A stretch of 64,000 nt of DNA from Adineta steineri (lineage: Eukaryota; Rotifera; Eurotatoria; Adinetida; Adinetidae): the NCBI GenBank assembly GCA_905250115.1, contig CAJNOI010000135.1, forward strand, positions 129,614 to 193,613, read 5' to 3'. Positions within the stretch are counted from its first letter, which is position 1, and each line of letters begins with the position of its first letter. Below are positions 1-11,384 of this stretch, one piece after another. The notes beneath the pieces were generated by a model. The model was not told where the DNA came from. It saw nothing but the letters and a program-made list of their open reading frames with translations, and did no database searches. Made by a program: the position numbers and the translations under genes.

Positions 1-692
1 TCCGTAGATAAGTTTTGCACGAAATCGGTGCTGCTCGAGATCGATAACGTATGATACGTAAATTACGTACGGTGAGCCAAGCAAATATTGTAACGAAGAT
101 TGGTGGTACAAATCCGATTACTATGAGCGTGTAAACAATAGTAAGTGTCGTGCAAATAGTATTCTGATCTATACATGCAGAAGCTTGAGTAATGCTGTAA
201 CAGGGAAATACAAATAAGCATACTGAACAGCAAATGATTATGCAGCCAAGTATAGTATAGCACACATTCTTAGGTTTGCTGAACCGACGCCACTGACTTT
301 GACGATTGCACGTCGATGCATATCGTTCGCAGGATGCAAAGGTAAGAAGTATCATATAGAGTGTGATAAGTACATAGGCTATATAGTATCGTAATTGGCA
401 TATGATTGGAAAAATGATCAACGGATCCCAATGGAAACCAACTTGAAGAATGCGAATGAGAAGACTATTATGAATATGCAAAATATCAACAATATTAAGA
501 GCTAATAAAAATAGACAGCATGGATTTGAACGAAGTGATGATTGCGAAAACACATAAGTGTTTAATAGTGCACCGACAAATCCAAATCCATAAAAACTCA
601 TGCCTACATAACGTGAGGAAAGCGTTGTCAAACTATTCAACAAGATAATGGTATGCGTTGCTTCGGCTGTATCGTTTACCGTAGAAGGATTA
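1..692 (-). CDS. Rhodopsin-like 7TM receptor, partial at both ends
   Basis: An open reading frame on the minus strand encodes about 230 residues from an extracellular N-terminus with an N-D-T sequon through TM1 (FYGFGFVGALLNTYVF), TM2, TM3 and TM4 to TM5 and the start of intracellular loop 3, where the window ends. TM3 ends in CERYAS, the position of the class A DRY motif, so the receptor should couple to G proteins from the plasma membrane. The ligand is unknown. The frame opens just after a TTTTGTAG acceptor at about 693, so an upstream exon with the true start is likely; an internal Met at TM1 is the alternative start. No lesion is visible in the part present. Confidence 0.75.
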
Positions 693-2081
693 CTACAAAA
701 GAAAATTTTATTCTTAGACAATGTATTTAGCTTTAAAATATAACATTTTACGATATTGAATGAAAAATATTGGTTATCGAATAAAAAAACTAGTTCAACT
801 AATAGTACAACATCTTTCAAGTAGAAAAGTTTCAACACTAAAAGAATAATTCAGTCGTTAGAAAGTAATTTTTTATGAACTCTTTGTTTAAGCACGTGAA
901 GACATCTTATAACAAAGACAGTATTCGATCTAATACCAAGTCATATATCAACTAGTTAACGTTAGAATGATAATTGCGATTAGTACCTGCTAGCACATAT
1001 TAATCGATATTCAACTTACACAAGTACCATTATTTTGTAAGTTGTAGATATCCTTGACAATCTATGCTATTGTCATTCAGCAAATATACATAGTGTCGTC
1101 CGCTGTGAATGCATTTATATATATATATATATATTGATAATTCCATTGGCGTGATTAATTATTTTTTCTTATCTGTGCTTGACGTTTCAAGGAAAAGAAG
1201 ACATAAAGTATATAACTCAATATTTTTCGATTATATATATATAGTAATTGAAAAGAGCTTATCTGTTTTTGACAAAGCACGCGATTATTCTCAAGTCGTA
1301 TAAAAATGTATGGATATCATTGGTTCTATTTTACTAGATGAATATTAATGAACAGGTGCATGCTGGATTATAGTCTAATAATACTCCCTTCTGTTCTATT
1401 ATAACTATTTTCTTTCTATACTGCGTATTTTTATACTATTCACTGTATTAATCGTGATTATTTTTTATATGATCTTTCTTTACATTTGTTTACCTATTCA
1501 TTTTAGTTAATACTACATGTAATAGAATATATAAAAAAAGTGTATTTAAGAAAAAAACTATGTAAATGTAGAACGACTATACACCATTCAAATTTTTTTT
1601 CTAGTACTTAAACAACAATTATACAAGTCGGGTCTACAGATATCGTTTAATGACGGTTGACATTTTGGTTTTCTAAAAAAAGGTATGATATTAAAATATT
1701 ATATTTTTAAACTTTACTAATGCGAATATATTATACGACGAAATAAAGTATTTAATCGCCTTATATATCGTTATAGAAATATTTATAAATAATGAATATT
1801 ATTTTATCGGCTATAAGTAGTCAAATCAAAGAATTATAATTCTATTTATTCGGATTAAGTAAACACACGTCACTTGAGTATTTTTAGCATGAAACCTATT
1901 TTAAGATTATGTTATATCTTTACTTTCTTCTTCTGCTATGTTTCAAAAAGCAGTGGTTTCTTTCACTATCTAAAAGATTAGTTTCAAAAGCCTATGAATA
2001 GGATCGTTCATCTGAGAAATATGAATAAGAACGAGCCTAAATCACGATATTATTATTTATTAAAATCTTATGTACAAAACA
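693..2081. other. Intergenic, AT-rich, with an (AT)n run
   Basis: No convincing coding sequence. A (TA)n microsatellite lies at about 1116-1133. A 30-codon frame at about 1890-1980 (MKPILRLCYIF...) looks like a signal peptide but stops at once and has no clear splice donor, so I do not call it a gene. Confidence 0.5.
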
Positions 2082-2652
2082 TCAGTTGTTTTTCATAGAT
2101 TGAATTGCAGTCGTATTGGTAAAAACAGGATTTCTGTATGTGCTAGTGTAATGTCTATTATTCTTTTGTTTCATTGATAATAGATGATTTTTTCGATGAT
2201 TTATATAACGAAATAATTTCTTTAATTCATTCCTATATAATTTCGATGATAAAGTATATACATAGAAACTTGAACAATGATAAAAATAAAATAATATTTG
2301 CGTAATTGTTAATATTAATATCATTTGTTCGGTTAACTTAGTAATAAAGAATGTAGATACAGTATAAAATATTGATATTGGTATGACACAAATAAAACAG
2401 ACGAATACTTGAATAAACAGCATTTTCATTAATTCTATATTTGTTCGTTGTTGTTGACTCTGAACGATAGGTAGAACACGTCTACGATTTTGTTTGACAT
2501 TAAGCAAAATTAGAGAGTGAACAGTTGGATGATCGAAGCGTTTTTCGAGTAAATATAAATATATTAGTAAAATTACCTATAGTTCCAAGAACTATTTCAA
2601 TAGGTAAAATATATTGAATAAGTTGTCTCGATACTTCAATTAAATTTAACAT
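2082..2652 (-). pseudogene. 7TM receptor pseudogene, TM1 joined to TM6-TM7
   Basis: From an ATG at 2652 the minus strand reads a normal receptor start with TM1 (YILPIEIVLGTIGNFTNIFIF) and the loop FTRKTLRS. It then stops in frame at NFA. Shifted by one frame it continues with the end of TM5/loop 3 (LILLNVKQNRRR), TM6 (KMLFIQVFVCFICVIPISIF), TM7 (FYHCSSFYVYTLSSKLYR) and a cytoplasmic tail. TM2 to TM5, roughly 150 codons, are missing with no room for an intron, so this is an internal deletion with a frameshift. The parts left resemble the other class A-like receptors in the window. Confidence 0.75.
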
Positions 2653-4181
2653 ATTGATGATAATTGTATATAAAAATTTTTTTCTAAAATTATATCTTTA
2701 TGATCATTTTGATGAAGAACATAATTAACGGATCTATCATATATGGCAGAATGATTGGTATTTTTAATCAAATAAAACTTCTTTTTAACTACCTTTATTA
2801 GGTTCAACGCAAAGATGGTTTCTGTATAAATAATGAATATATACTGTCAGGTTTTGCTTTGATTTTTGAAAAACTTTATATCAGATAATTAATAATCAGA
2901 TTTTCAACTTTACTTACATGTTGCACACAATTTAATTCAATACTGAGTGAAGAATATGTTCCTTATAAAAAATATCATTCTTTTTTAAATTTTATATAGT
3001 AACTAAAAATAAAAGTAGTAAATAGACTCTCTACTAAAGAATATAATATTTGTTTTCTTACAATATACTTTTTTCATTTTTCAACACTTTATAATAGATA
3101 ATTTCCGTTCTGTAAATTTAAAACGAGTCTATTTTAGACTTTAACAAACTGGGTATTCCGTGCTGACGTACTATATGCGAGCATTGCCATACTTTTAAGT
3201 ATCTGTACTGTAAAAGTACAAAAATACTTTGATTAGTTGTCAGACCTCGTATCTTTTAAATATTATTAACACACTTGCTTATATAGATTTTCCGTTTCAA
3301 TTGAGATTCTATTATTTCATCGCTTTTCAGTTCTCATTAATGATATGTTCATATATGAATTTTTTTTCCTCCTCGATCATTCTTTGTTAGTGATAAATAT
3401 ATTTATTTGGACATGACTTTAAAACGATTGTATCAAGATTTTTGTCTTATTATTTCAGATAATTAATATAAAAACATTTTAACAAAAACTTATAATTTTA
3501 TTGAATAAGAAAAAAACATCAGTTGACTAGCATAATAGCTTTTTCTTGTGTAAAATAAAATAACAAACAATTAAAAATAAAAATATCTGTGAATCGAAAG
3601 TAGCTAACTTGAACAAGAGACAAATGAGATATTTATCTACAATAAAGTTTGATTAATAACTAACAATAATAACATTTTGTATTATGGTAAGTATAACTTA
3701 TATTCATTTTGTCAAAAACTTCAACAAATAAGTAAAAACATCGAGTTTTTTCTATAATTTACTAGCTGTAATTATTTTATTTGACTTCTTCTTGAACAAA
3801 ATCATCAGCAATATACGAGAAACTCTTACTAATTCTACTTCATATTAGTTTCCTTTTCAATAAAAATTTTACTAATCGATTTATATATTAAATCCGAATA
3901 ATCTTTGCTCAGTTATGGTTTCATATGAAAAGGAGAAATAGTGTAATTACATTCATTATATCATCAGTAATGTCAAACTTGAAAAGTAAATTCAACCATT
4001 TACCTACATCCTCTCTAGCGAAATGACTATGATGCTTGGTCAACATAGATCTATGATGATATAATTAATATTTCGATTTGACTGAATGATTTATTTGAAA
4101 ACTTATTAAATTTTTGTGTAGTATCCAGCAGATTAAAATCGTTAACGAATATAAGAAAAGATGAATAATAAGACTTTTGAA
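2653..4181. other. Intergenic, AT-rich
   Basis: About 1.5 kb of AT-rich sequence between the receptor pseudogene and the F-box gene. I see no open frame with family character, no RNA gene and no hairpin of the GT-rich type. Confidence 0.45.
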
Positions 4182-5264
4182 TTATTTTGAGCATATAATT
4201 TTATCAAAGTTACATTCTCGTCGATAAGATTCGTTTGATAATTTCGGTGAAGTAAATACGGTAAAACTTGAAGTCCAATCGTCACGAAATTGACATGTCA
4301 CAAACCAATGTTTCTCTTCGAGCCAGAATGAAGTTCGAAATGCAGCTATTACTTTATCAAAAATTTCCCAATCAGTACAATAACAAAAAATACAAAATTC
4401 AAATTGATTGAGTCGAGGTAATCGAAATCGAATAAATTCTTCCCATCGAGATAAACGTTGAACAAATTCGAATGGTTTTCCCGAACTAGTTAGATCGAAA
4501 TGAGTAAGTGATGGGAGAAATGAAAGAAAAAATTCAAGTTTATCCATTGTCATCTGCATATCATTAATTGTTAAAGAATTTAATTGTGTATAAGTGTTTA
4601 ATAGAAAATTTTCATCAAATCCACTAATTTGACAAGTATCTATAGTTAAAGTATGAAGATAAGGTGAATGTTGAAGAATAGAACAGAATTGTTTAATAGT
4701 ACATGTACCACACGAAAGATTGGTAATCATAGATTGAGATGGCCATAAGAATTTATCTTTATTACTAAGATTAAAATTTAATACAACATTATGAAGACTA
4801 GGTTGTGCAATAATTGAAGAAAGAATTTTTAATGCATTATGATTGTCTTGCAAAATATCAGAATAGATGAAAAATGATGTCAATTTACAGTTTATTGAAA
4901 TATGATGTAAAATAATATTTAAATTAGTATCATTAATATGACGAATACTAAATGAACGAAGTCGAGTAAATTGATAAATGTCAGTAATCGAGAGGAATAG
5001 TTCGATCCAATTATTTGTATTTTTTTCATTCTCAAAGTTCAACGATATAATATTTCTAGGTGAAATAATTCGACAGATATTTATCGTTGACGTAGAATTG
5101 CAATGAATTTTATATCGATTATATGTTTCTGTAACGGCAAATAATTGTACACAAACATAACGAAATGAAAGAACGATTGTTTCAGTATCGAGAAAATCAC
5201 AAATTCGATAAAGAAGTTCAGTTGGCAAAGTTAGAAGAGAAACTAGATGTTGTTCAGACGTCAT
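4182..5264 (-). CDS. F-box protein with LRR-like C-terminal region
   Basis: A single-exon gene of 360 residues. Residues about 10-50 form an F-box (LTLPTELLYRICDFLDTETI, then SFRYVCVQLF), which binds SKP1 in an SCF ubiquitin ligase. The rest shows irregular leucine/isoleucine repeats of about 25 residues (for example LHTLTIDTCQISGF, LNSLTINDMQM, LPSLTHFDLTSSG) that probably make a curved substrate-binding solenoid. The protein would act in cytosol or nucleus to mark targets for degradation; the target is unknown. The start is the first in-frame ATG, eight residues before the F-box. No lesions. Intronless F-box/LRR genes are numerous in bdelloid genomes (known of the group), and the gene at 11385 is of the same broad type. 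Confidence 0.85.
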   Translation of the reverse strand: MTSEQHLVSLLTLPTELLYRICDFLDTETIVLSFRYVCVQLFAVTETYNRYKIHCNSTSTINICRIISPRNIISLNFENEKNTNNWIELFLSITDIYQFTRLRSFSIRHINDTNLNIILHHISINCKLTSFFIYSDILQDNHNALKILSSIIAQPSLHNVVLNFNLSNKDKFLWPSQSMITNLSCGTCTIKQFCSILQHSPYLHTLTIDTCQISGFDENFLLNTYTQLNSLTINDMQMTMDKLEFFLSFLPSLTHFDLTSSGKPFEFVQRLSRWEEFIRFRLPRLNQFEFCIFCYCTDWEIFDKVIAAFRTSFWLEEKHWFVTCQFRDDWTSSFTVFTSPKLSNESYRRECNFDKIICSK

Positions 5265-6582
5265 TACTGTCGTACGTTCTGTTGAAAGAAATTATTAAAT
5301 ATGTGATGAATTATGCATGTAAATAACTAACCGAGAAAGTTACTCTAACGACTATTTTTTTCTTTTTTCCTCAAAAGCGGAGAATTTTTTGCGTTCTATA
5401 TTTTCATTTAGACGGCGATTTATCGTGTTGATTACGAGTAGAAAATGTAAAAACAACATTCAGTAATGCATATATTGAATGTTATATTATCTTAAATTTC
5501 TTTTCGTCAAGACAATGTAAAAGAAAAGTAAAGAAATATTTTTTTCAGTTCTTTTAAGAGAATATTTCTACATTGATTGGTTCTTCTCTTTTTTGCAGAT
5601 AAATGCGCTTGCACTACTGCGTTTTTAATAAAAGAAAATTATCGCCTAACGTATTCTTTGAAAAGAAATTGTTTATTATCATCTGTTATTTACCAAATTA
5701 TTCCTATTATAGTCTTATCAAATTTTATATGTAAATACTACATACTCAGCAATTAAAACTTATTCGAATTTTTAAAAATATAGCTGAAGATGTTGAATAA
5801 CTGATAAATGAAATGCACTAGTTTCAGTTTTATCAGATTATATTCTTCTATAATATTGAAAAAAATGATGTGTTTTAGAATCATTCATTAAATAAAAACA
5901 AACTACGAATATTTGTTAAAGAATTAGATTAATATATTTACTTAATACGTTTCTCGATTCTATATATATAATATACGAATGTAAAAAATATCCTTTTAAA
6001 TCATTGAATTAAACTGATAAAATATTTTCATTTCATAATATATGTAATATAATTTAGTTATAATAATAATTTCGTACATTTCCTAATTCAACAACAAACC
6101 CAACCACGGTTACTGAAATTATAATAACTTTGCTCTTATGTTTTTGTCCCTACTATCCTTTTCTTTTATGTTCTTGCATTCTCTTTGACGGATAGGTATA
6201 TAAGTGTATGCTTTGTATGAAACCGATGTGATTCTCGATAAGAAGAAATAGAATAAAGTTCAATACCATCTGCACAAACACTTCTTTTATCAGAAATCGG
6301 TACATTTCTTCCAATATATGCATGTATCATCACTTATTTAATTGTTTTTATGCCTATCAATAACACGTCACATCTGGAGATAATTTAATACTAAATATAT
6401 ATAACAATAGTAATGTGTTGTGCGTCAGATAAGATTCTACTTAAATGTAGAAAATGTTCTTGACGTCTTTTATAATATTTTTCAAATCATCATAGATAAA
6501 ATAATTGAAGTGCAAACAGTAAATATATATATATAGCTAATAGCTTTGCATATAACTAATAAAAAGCATTGTCATTCATACT
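5265..6582. other. Intergenic, probable divergent promoter region
   Basis: AT-rich spacer between two divergently oriented genes (F-box on minus, WAP-type on plus). A TATATATATA run at about 6524-6534 lies 50-60 bases before the plus-strand ATG and could serve as a TATA element; this is inference. Nothing else recognised. Confidence 0.4.
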
Positions 6583-6899
6583 ATGAGCAACATGCGTTCG
6601 ATTATCCTTGGTTTTCTACTTTTAATCTTTTGTCACTTGACAATATCGAAATGTATTCATTGTAAGTTTCATTTTCTTTTATGTAAAAATACATCATTTA
6701 AATAAATTTAGCTGGTGAATGTCCCACTTATAAGTTTCGTTGTGCCATTGCTTGTCCAACGAATACTAAGGAAGAGATGTGTGCAAAAGATCCTCTATGT
6801 TGTATCAAGGATAGTCAATGTGCACGACATCAAAAATGTTGTGCACCATCATGTGGTTGTTACAATCGTTGTACGAATGTGACAGTTGTAAACAATTAA
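6583..6899 (+). CDS. Small secreted cysteine-rich protein, WAP-type four-disulfide core
   Basis: Two exons (6583-6661 and 6712-6899) are joined across a 50-nt GTAAGT..TTTAG intron in phase 1, giving 88 residues. Residues 1-22 are a signal peptide (hydrophobic LGFLLLIFCHLTIS). The mature part has about 14 cysteines. The segment CIKDSQCARHQKCCAPSCGC follows the WAP signature, in which D-x-x-C, K-C-C and C-G are conserved. WAP proteins are secreted serine-protease inhibitors or antimicrobial peptides, so defence or inhibition outside the cell is likely. The N-terminal half (CPTYKFRCAIACP) has more cysteines than a single WAP unit needs, so a second or altered domain is possible. No lesions. Confidence 0.75.
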
Positions 6900-7553
6900 A
6901 TTATTAATATATCTAATTGTATTATGGGCTATTGATGTCAATAATAGAGGTGCTGGGCAAAATACAGCGTGATTATAATAAATTAATTGAAATACTTCAA
7001 AAATTGTTCTTTTTTTTCTCTTGTTGGATAAAATAATCTTAGACATAATCTTACAAATATATACAATTTGCTTAGAAATACTTTCAATTTGAGAAAGAAT
7101 TGATTCATAATTAAGAGAAAGTATGGAAATGACTTTGATTATACACAAATAAAAACTCGGTATAGTGTGTTTCGATTTCTTCGATACGCAAGTGACTTCA
7201 ATGATTTATATTGTTCGTCTGAACGATTGATTATGTTCAGGTCAATCTTTTTAAGAAACGATACAAACCGTTCTGTTGTAATTGTATGTAGGTGGGTGTG
7301 GTTATGAATAGAAAAGAAAAAGGAACATACACCCACACTCACACCCTTTTTCGAGTCGGCTGTGCTTCTTTATTCGAATTCTGTTCTTTCACCATGTTGA
7401 GTAATAAAGTGACGGTAAGATTACTCATATGAAATAACATATCACTTTTTTAGAAATGATAATTTCTGTATAGTATGAGAGAAAAACGACTTATACATCC
7501 ACATCCAGTCCAACTCATTGTTTCTCGAGCTCAGGAGACGCTCGAGATATGCA
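6900..7553. other. Intergenic with one telomere-like hairpin
   Basis: Downstream of the WAP-type gene. Apart from the hairpin at 7289-7347 listed separately I see no gene; short open frames here run through the hairpin and have no family character. Confidence 0.4.
7289..7347. repeat. Telomere-like GT-rich hairpin
   Basis: Left arm GGTGGGTGTGG and right arm ACACCCACACTCACACCC, separated by an A-rich loop of about 25 bases. This is a member of the dispersed family described in the findings. Confidence 0.7.
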
Positions 7554-7557
7554 TTAA

Positions 7558-7813
7558 CCCCTTAACTGTTATTGACGTATATATACGTCAGGGCAATCAT
7601 TTTAGATCAGACTTTCAGTTTTGGGCTTATTGGAATAGAAGTAATTTTTCTAATTCACTATTGTGATATTACTACTATGTATGTTCTGTATATAGAATGA
7701 TAAAACATATCTGTTCGTAAAAGCTTTGCTTTATCCTTAAATATCCTCCAATTTCTAAAAGGTATTTTACGACAGTTTATCGTTTAGCTTCAAAAAATTT
7801 AACAGTTAAGGGG
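7558..7813. mobile_element. piggyBac-type MITE, 256 bp
   Basis: The element starts CCCCTTAACTGTTA (7558-7571) and ends with its exact reverse complement (7800-7813). It is flanked on both sides by TTAA (7554-7557 and 7814-7817). TTAA target duplication and ends beginning with CCC are hallmarks of piggyBac elements. There is no transposase inside, so this is a non-autonomous copy. Just inside the left end is a perfect 18-base palindrome, TGACGTATATATACGTCA (7573-7590). Both ends match perfectly over 14 bases and both TTAA sites are intact, which suggests a fairly recent insertion. Confidence 0.85.
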
Positions 7814-8036
7814 TTAAGATATGAAAGAACAAAGATAAGGAGTTTTTGTTGGACAGTAAATCTTTCCAATTGCACGAAGATTAGTCATCGACGATCGAAA
7901 CAGGTAACAAACACTGTTTGGTTTTTCTTTTCTGCATTTACCTTTGCAAAGTATCACGCCACAGCACACCTATACTCCCACATACAAAAAAAGTTAAGCA
8001 GACAACGATATTCGCTGAGAAGCAAATTTCCAACAA

Positions 8037-8955
8037 TGACTCTTCAACTGAATGTTCACGGATCTACTCCTATCACAGTGGAGACTTATAAATTCCTTCT
8101 GTGGCTGCCAATGTGTGTTTTTTCTTACATCTTTGATACTAGTGATTGTACTCAATCTTTGTGCAAAGACAACTCGTGATTGGATTGTTCTTCTGCTGTC
8201 AAGTCGAGCGTTTGAGGAAGTATCTACTGGCAAATGGATCGAATTATCGGATCCGTCTCAACACCCTTGTCGTCTTGTAACAGGGACACTGATACCAGCA
8301 CATACGAAGCGTAGTTTTTATCGTCACTATTCATGCTCTTTGCCCGGCCATCTCGTTCCACTGCATATGCTAATCAATCGTATTATGCATGTGTATTAAA
8401 AAGCGACAACGAATCCCATTGTGATATCGATCTAAAAAGTTTCTGTTTGGTCAACTCTACAGATGCCTTATCTACAGCACTTGTTTGCACGAGATATCTG
8501 TACAGTAGAACGCACGTTATTGTTGTTCTATCGAGAATCTATGGACTACACAAAGTCATGGCATTGATGTTCGTTCTCTATATCCGTTGGACTCAATGCT
8601 GCACACGTCATCAGGACAAAATGTGCCAACCATCTCCAACTGGTATTAAATCAAAGCTTTAGTCGCACCTCTACTTCTTATCTTACCCTGGTGGATTCTT
8701 ACTTATGGTTTCAGGATTTTTTTAGCTAGGATTCTACACGCAAGAAGATTGTCAGTCATTACTCTATAGTCTTACTAATCAGATTTCCACGATCGTGTTC
8801 ATTACATTCACGTGTATGAGTGTTAGCATGATGCGGAAGCCGGAGCACAAGGAAATACGTCATCAACCATCATTCAGCCATGTTGTGTGTGATACATCTC
8901 GCGAAATCAGAACTAGTTGGTGTGGTTGTGAACATACTGACGATACATAGATCCG
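8037..8955 (+). pseudogene. Broken membrane-protein gene, possibly tetraspanin-like
   Basis: Coding-like pieces occur in order but in different frames. From 8037 there is MTLQLNVHG...VETYKFLLWLPMCVF, continued one frame away by CVFFLTSLILVIVLNLCAK and TTRDWIVLLLSSRAFEEVST. From about 8340 another frame gives a cysteine- and sequon-bearing segment (SYYACVLKSDNESHC) and a hydrophobic helix (VMALMFVLYIRW). From about 8730 comes GFYTQEDCQSLLYS and a further helix. The start resembles a tetraspanin TM1 and the middle a cysteine-containing extracellular loop, but I cannot confirm this without a search. At least two frameshifts and several stops make it non-functional. The stretch is visibly less AT-rich than its surroundings, consistent with old coding sequence. 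Confidence 0.4.
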
Positions 8956-9078
8956 TGTGATGAGTGATAACAATTGGTCGGACAAAAATAACTGAGAAAG
9001 AGCCCTTGTTTGCGAATCACTCGAAGCAATGATTGATTTATTTCTTGAAGGAATGACAAATGCACTATTGAGGATATA

Positions 9079-9140
9079 GAGGGTGGGTGTGGCTGTCGGT
9101 ATGAATGAGAAAGAAGAAGAGCTGTACATCCATATTCTCA
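9079..9140. repeat. Degenerate telomere-like hairpin
   Basis: Left arm GAGGGTGGGTGTGGCTGT; the right arm GCTGTACATCCATATTCTC pairs only partly. An eroded member of the GT-rich hairpin family, lying between the broken membrane-protein gene and the Ly6-like gene. Confidence 0.5.
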
Positions 9141-9322
9141 TTAGTCTCTCTGCTTCATGTTCATACTCATATCCTACTGAGAAAGATATACAAACTAACA
9201 GGACTTTATTGAAAAAAATTGATTTATAGGTATAGTATTTGTTAGGAATAAGTTTTATTCTTTTATTGTCTTGTTAAAAAAAATCTTTATATTTAAAAAG
9301 TAGTTGTAAATAGGAATATCAA

Positions 9323-10327
9323 TCATTTATAGAAAACCATTGCCATTAGAAGTGCTAATGTATAATGAATGTAAAGGATCGGTTTTGCCATATCACTTGA
9401 TGAGGGTGTTGATGTGCTTGTACTCATAGTAGTAGTAGTTGTTGTTGTGATGGGCATCATCAATTCTCTAGTTTCCAACAAATGTTGTACTTCCTTGGCC
9501 ATGGCGACATTGTTACACATCGGCTTATTACATGTGTATGTGATGGATGATTTGATACCTTGTCCTGGCATTGTCTTTGATTCTAGCATGACACCGTACG
9601 AATTGTCTATCACACCCTTAGGAATACAACCACGAGAAAATGTCAAAAAATCACTACTAGTTAATTGACAAGAGCCTTGAGGACAAGGCATGGATTTATC
9701 TTCATCGTCTGCACATACTAGTTCAGCAGGTTTGCTAGTAGCATCATACAAACGTGTGAGAAGGTTGGCCCATAGTTCTGTATACTGAAAAAGTCGCACT
9801 AAACAGAGAAAATATGGAATAAACATATCGCATGTAAACAATGTTTGTTTTAGTTATTTAAATCCATGAAAAACAATCACGTAATGTTTCATGCCTGATT
9901 ACTTTGGAAATTAAGTTCGAAAGTTGTATCTATCTTCACAACAACACTTACCTTCAGCATAAGTATGATTGATGGTATCTTTTTCACATTGGGTGCTGTC
10001 GAAACAATCGATTTGAAAGATTCTTTCTAATTGAAATTTAGTAAGCCAAATTAAAGTAGTATTTATCATAATTTGTGCTTCATTTGTCAATACCAATGGT
10101 TCCTCAGCACTGGCTCGTAAAACTACAGAAGTCTCATTTTTTACATATCGAATATGTAACCGTTGCGAACAACTTGCATACGGAGCATCTACGAATTTAC
10201 AGTCAGATATATTGGTGTTAATATCTGATACTGTTAGATCAAGTTTTTGATCGCAGCTGCGACATTGAAGAGACAATACTCTACAAATGTAATGTAAATA
10301 TAAGATGAATATAACTTGCAATATCAT
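9323..10327 (-). CDS. Ly6/uPAR-like GPI-anchored surface protein
   Basis: Two exons (10327-9952 and 9798-9323) join in phase 1 across a 153-nt intron, giving about 283 residues. Residues 1-20 are a signal peptide, followed by LQCRSCDQ, the usual start of a Ly6/uPAR (three-finger) domain. Further cysteines lead to CNKPMCNN, the diagnostic C-terminal Ly6 motif. A Thr/Ser-rich stalk (PITTTTTTTMSTSTSTPSSS) follows, and then a C-terminal hydrophobic tail (LYIHYTLALLMAMVFYK), as expected for GPI anchoring. Several N-x-S/T sites are present. The protein would sit on the outer cell surface as a ligand-binding or adhesion molecule. The Thr stretch is encoded by a trinucleotide microsatellite at about 9420-9450, so its length may vary. 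The intron is the least certain part of the model. Confidence 0.7.
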
Positions 10328-11384
10328 GTTGCTTTTAAATAATAAAGCGAGTTCGACGATTTGTTTCTCTCTTATATAAAAGAAAGAATCGTTAACACCG
10401 CTTGTTCATAGAAAAAAGAAATCCTATATGCAAACATTTACCAATGCATACACGTAGATATTCATATACAAAAGATTGTGATGTGAGATTTTAAGATTTA
10501 TGAAACGTCGATTAATATGATAAAATCACGATTATATTTCAACGCTCTTATCATTAAAACTGAAAGATTTATATATTTACCTAAGTAATCTAATGTAAAT
10601 TTGCATATCAATTAAATAAGAACTGAATAGTCTTCTTACGAAAATAACTACAAAAACCCTCCTTCATTATTTGACTATAGGAGACGTCAACAAAACAAAT
10701 CTTTTTTCGTCACAAATTATACTAGTTTATACTTATAGTGATCATCTCATATTCACTTCTTTTTTTTTAATCATTTTCATAACTCGTCATCTACTTATAC
10801 AATCAAATACTACTTACCGTATTGCAAAAAATTAAAGGAAATATACGTTTTTATCTGTTTTCTCATGTATAAACAATACCCACACCCTCTCAATTTGAAT
10901 TTTTATAAATAAAATATAATAGAGGAAAAAACAATATTTTATTTTTTTGTTAAATAGACTAACATATAAATTTTATTGTTCACAAGTTTTTTTTCTTTAT
11001 TGTATAAATATAATCGTTTTCAAAAATAAAACGCAGATTTTTTTTGTTTTCAAGTTATTACTCAATATATTTTGTATGTCAATAATATGAGTAAGATGAA
11101 AACAACATGTTTTACCCACTTTTCCTTGTTCTTCCAATGAAAATAAAGTAAAAATATGATGTAAATATGCCATTTCACTCGTTCGTATAGAATAGGTAAA
11201 TAGTGGACTGGGAATTTTTTTAATATTACAGAAAATACGATGAACCTATTCGTATCTTTTGACGTTTTTTTGTTCAGAATTATTTAAACGAAATACTAAA
11301 AAGATTTTATACATACCTATATACACTTTACAATTTAAAATTCAATAGTAACCATAAATAAATATTTTTTTTTCTATTTAGGAT
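10328..11384. other. Intergenic, with one half-hairpin
   Basis: AT-rich. An isolated CCCACACCCTC at about 10879-10889 is one arm of the GT-rich hairpin type without an obvious partner. A TTTTTTTTTCTATTTAG tract ending at 11382 looks like a splice acceptor just before the F-box ATG, so a 5' exon of that gene may lie here. Confidence 0.4.

Noticed and set aside
1109-1303. 64-codon plus-strand frame starting at an ATG
   Set aside because: It runs through a (TA)n microsatellite and gives a YIYIYI stretch; no family character.
1890-1980. Possible secreted micro-protein (MKPILRLCYIF...)
   Set aside because: Stops after 30 codons without a plausible splice donor or downstream exon.
7475-7666. 63-codon plus-strand frame
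   Set aside because: It crosses the left end of the piggyBac-type MITE and its palindrome, so it is fortuitous.
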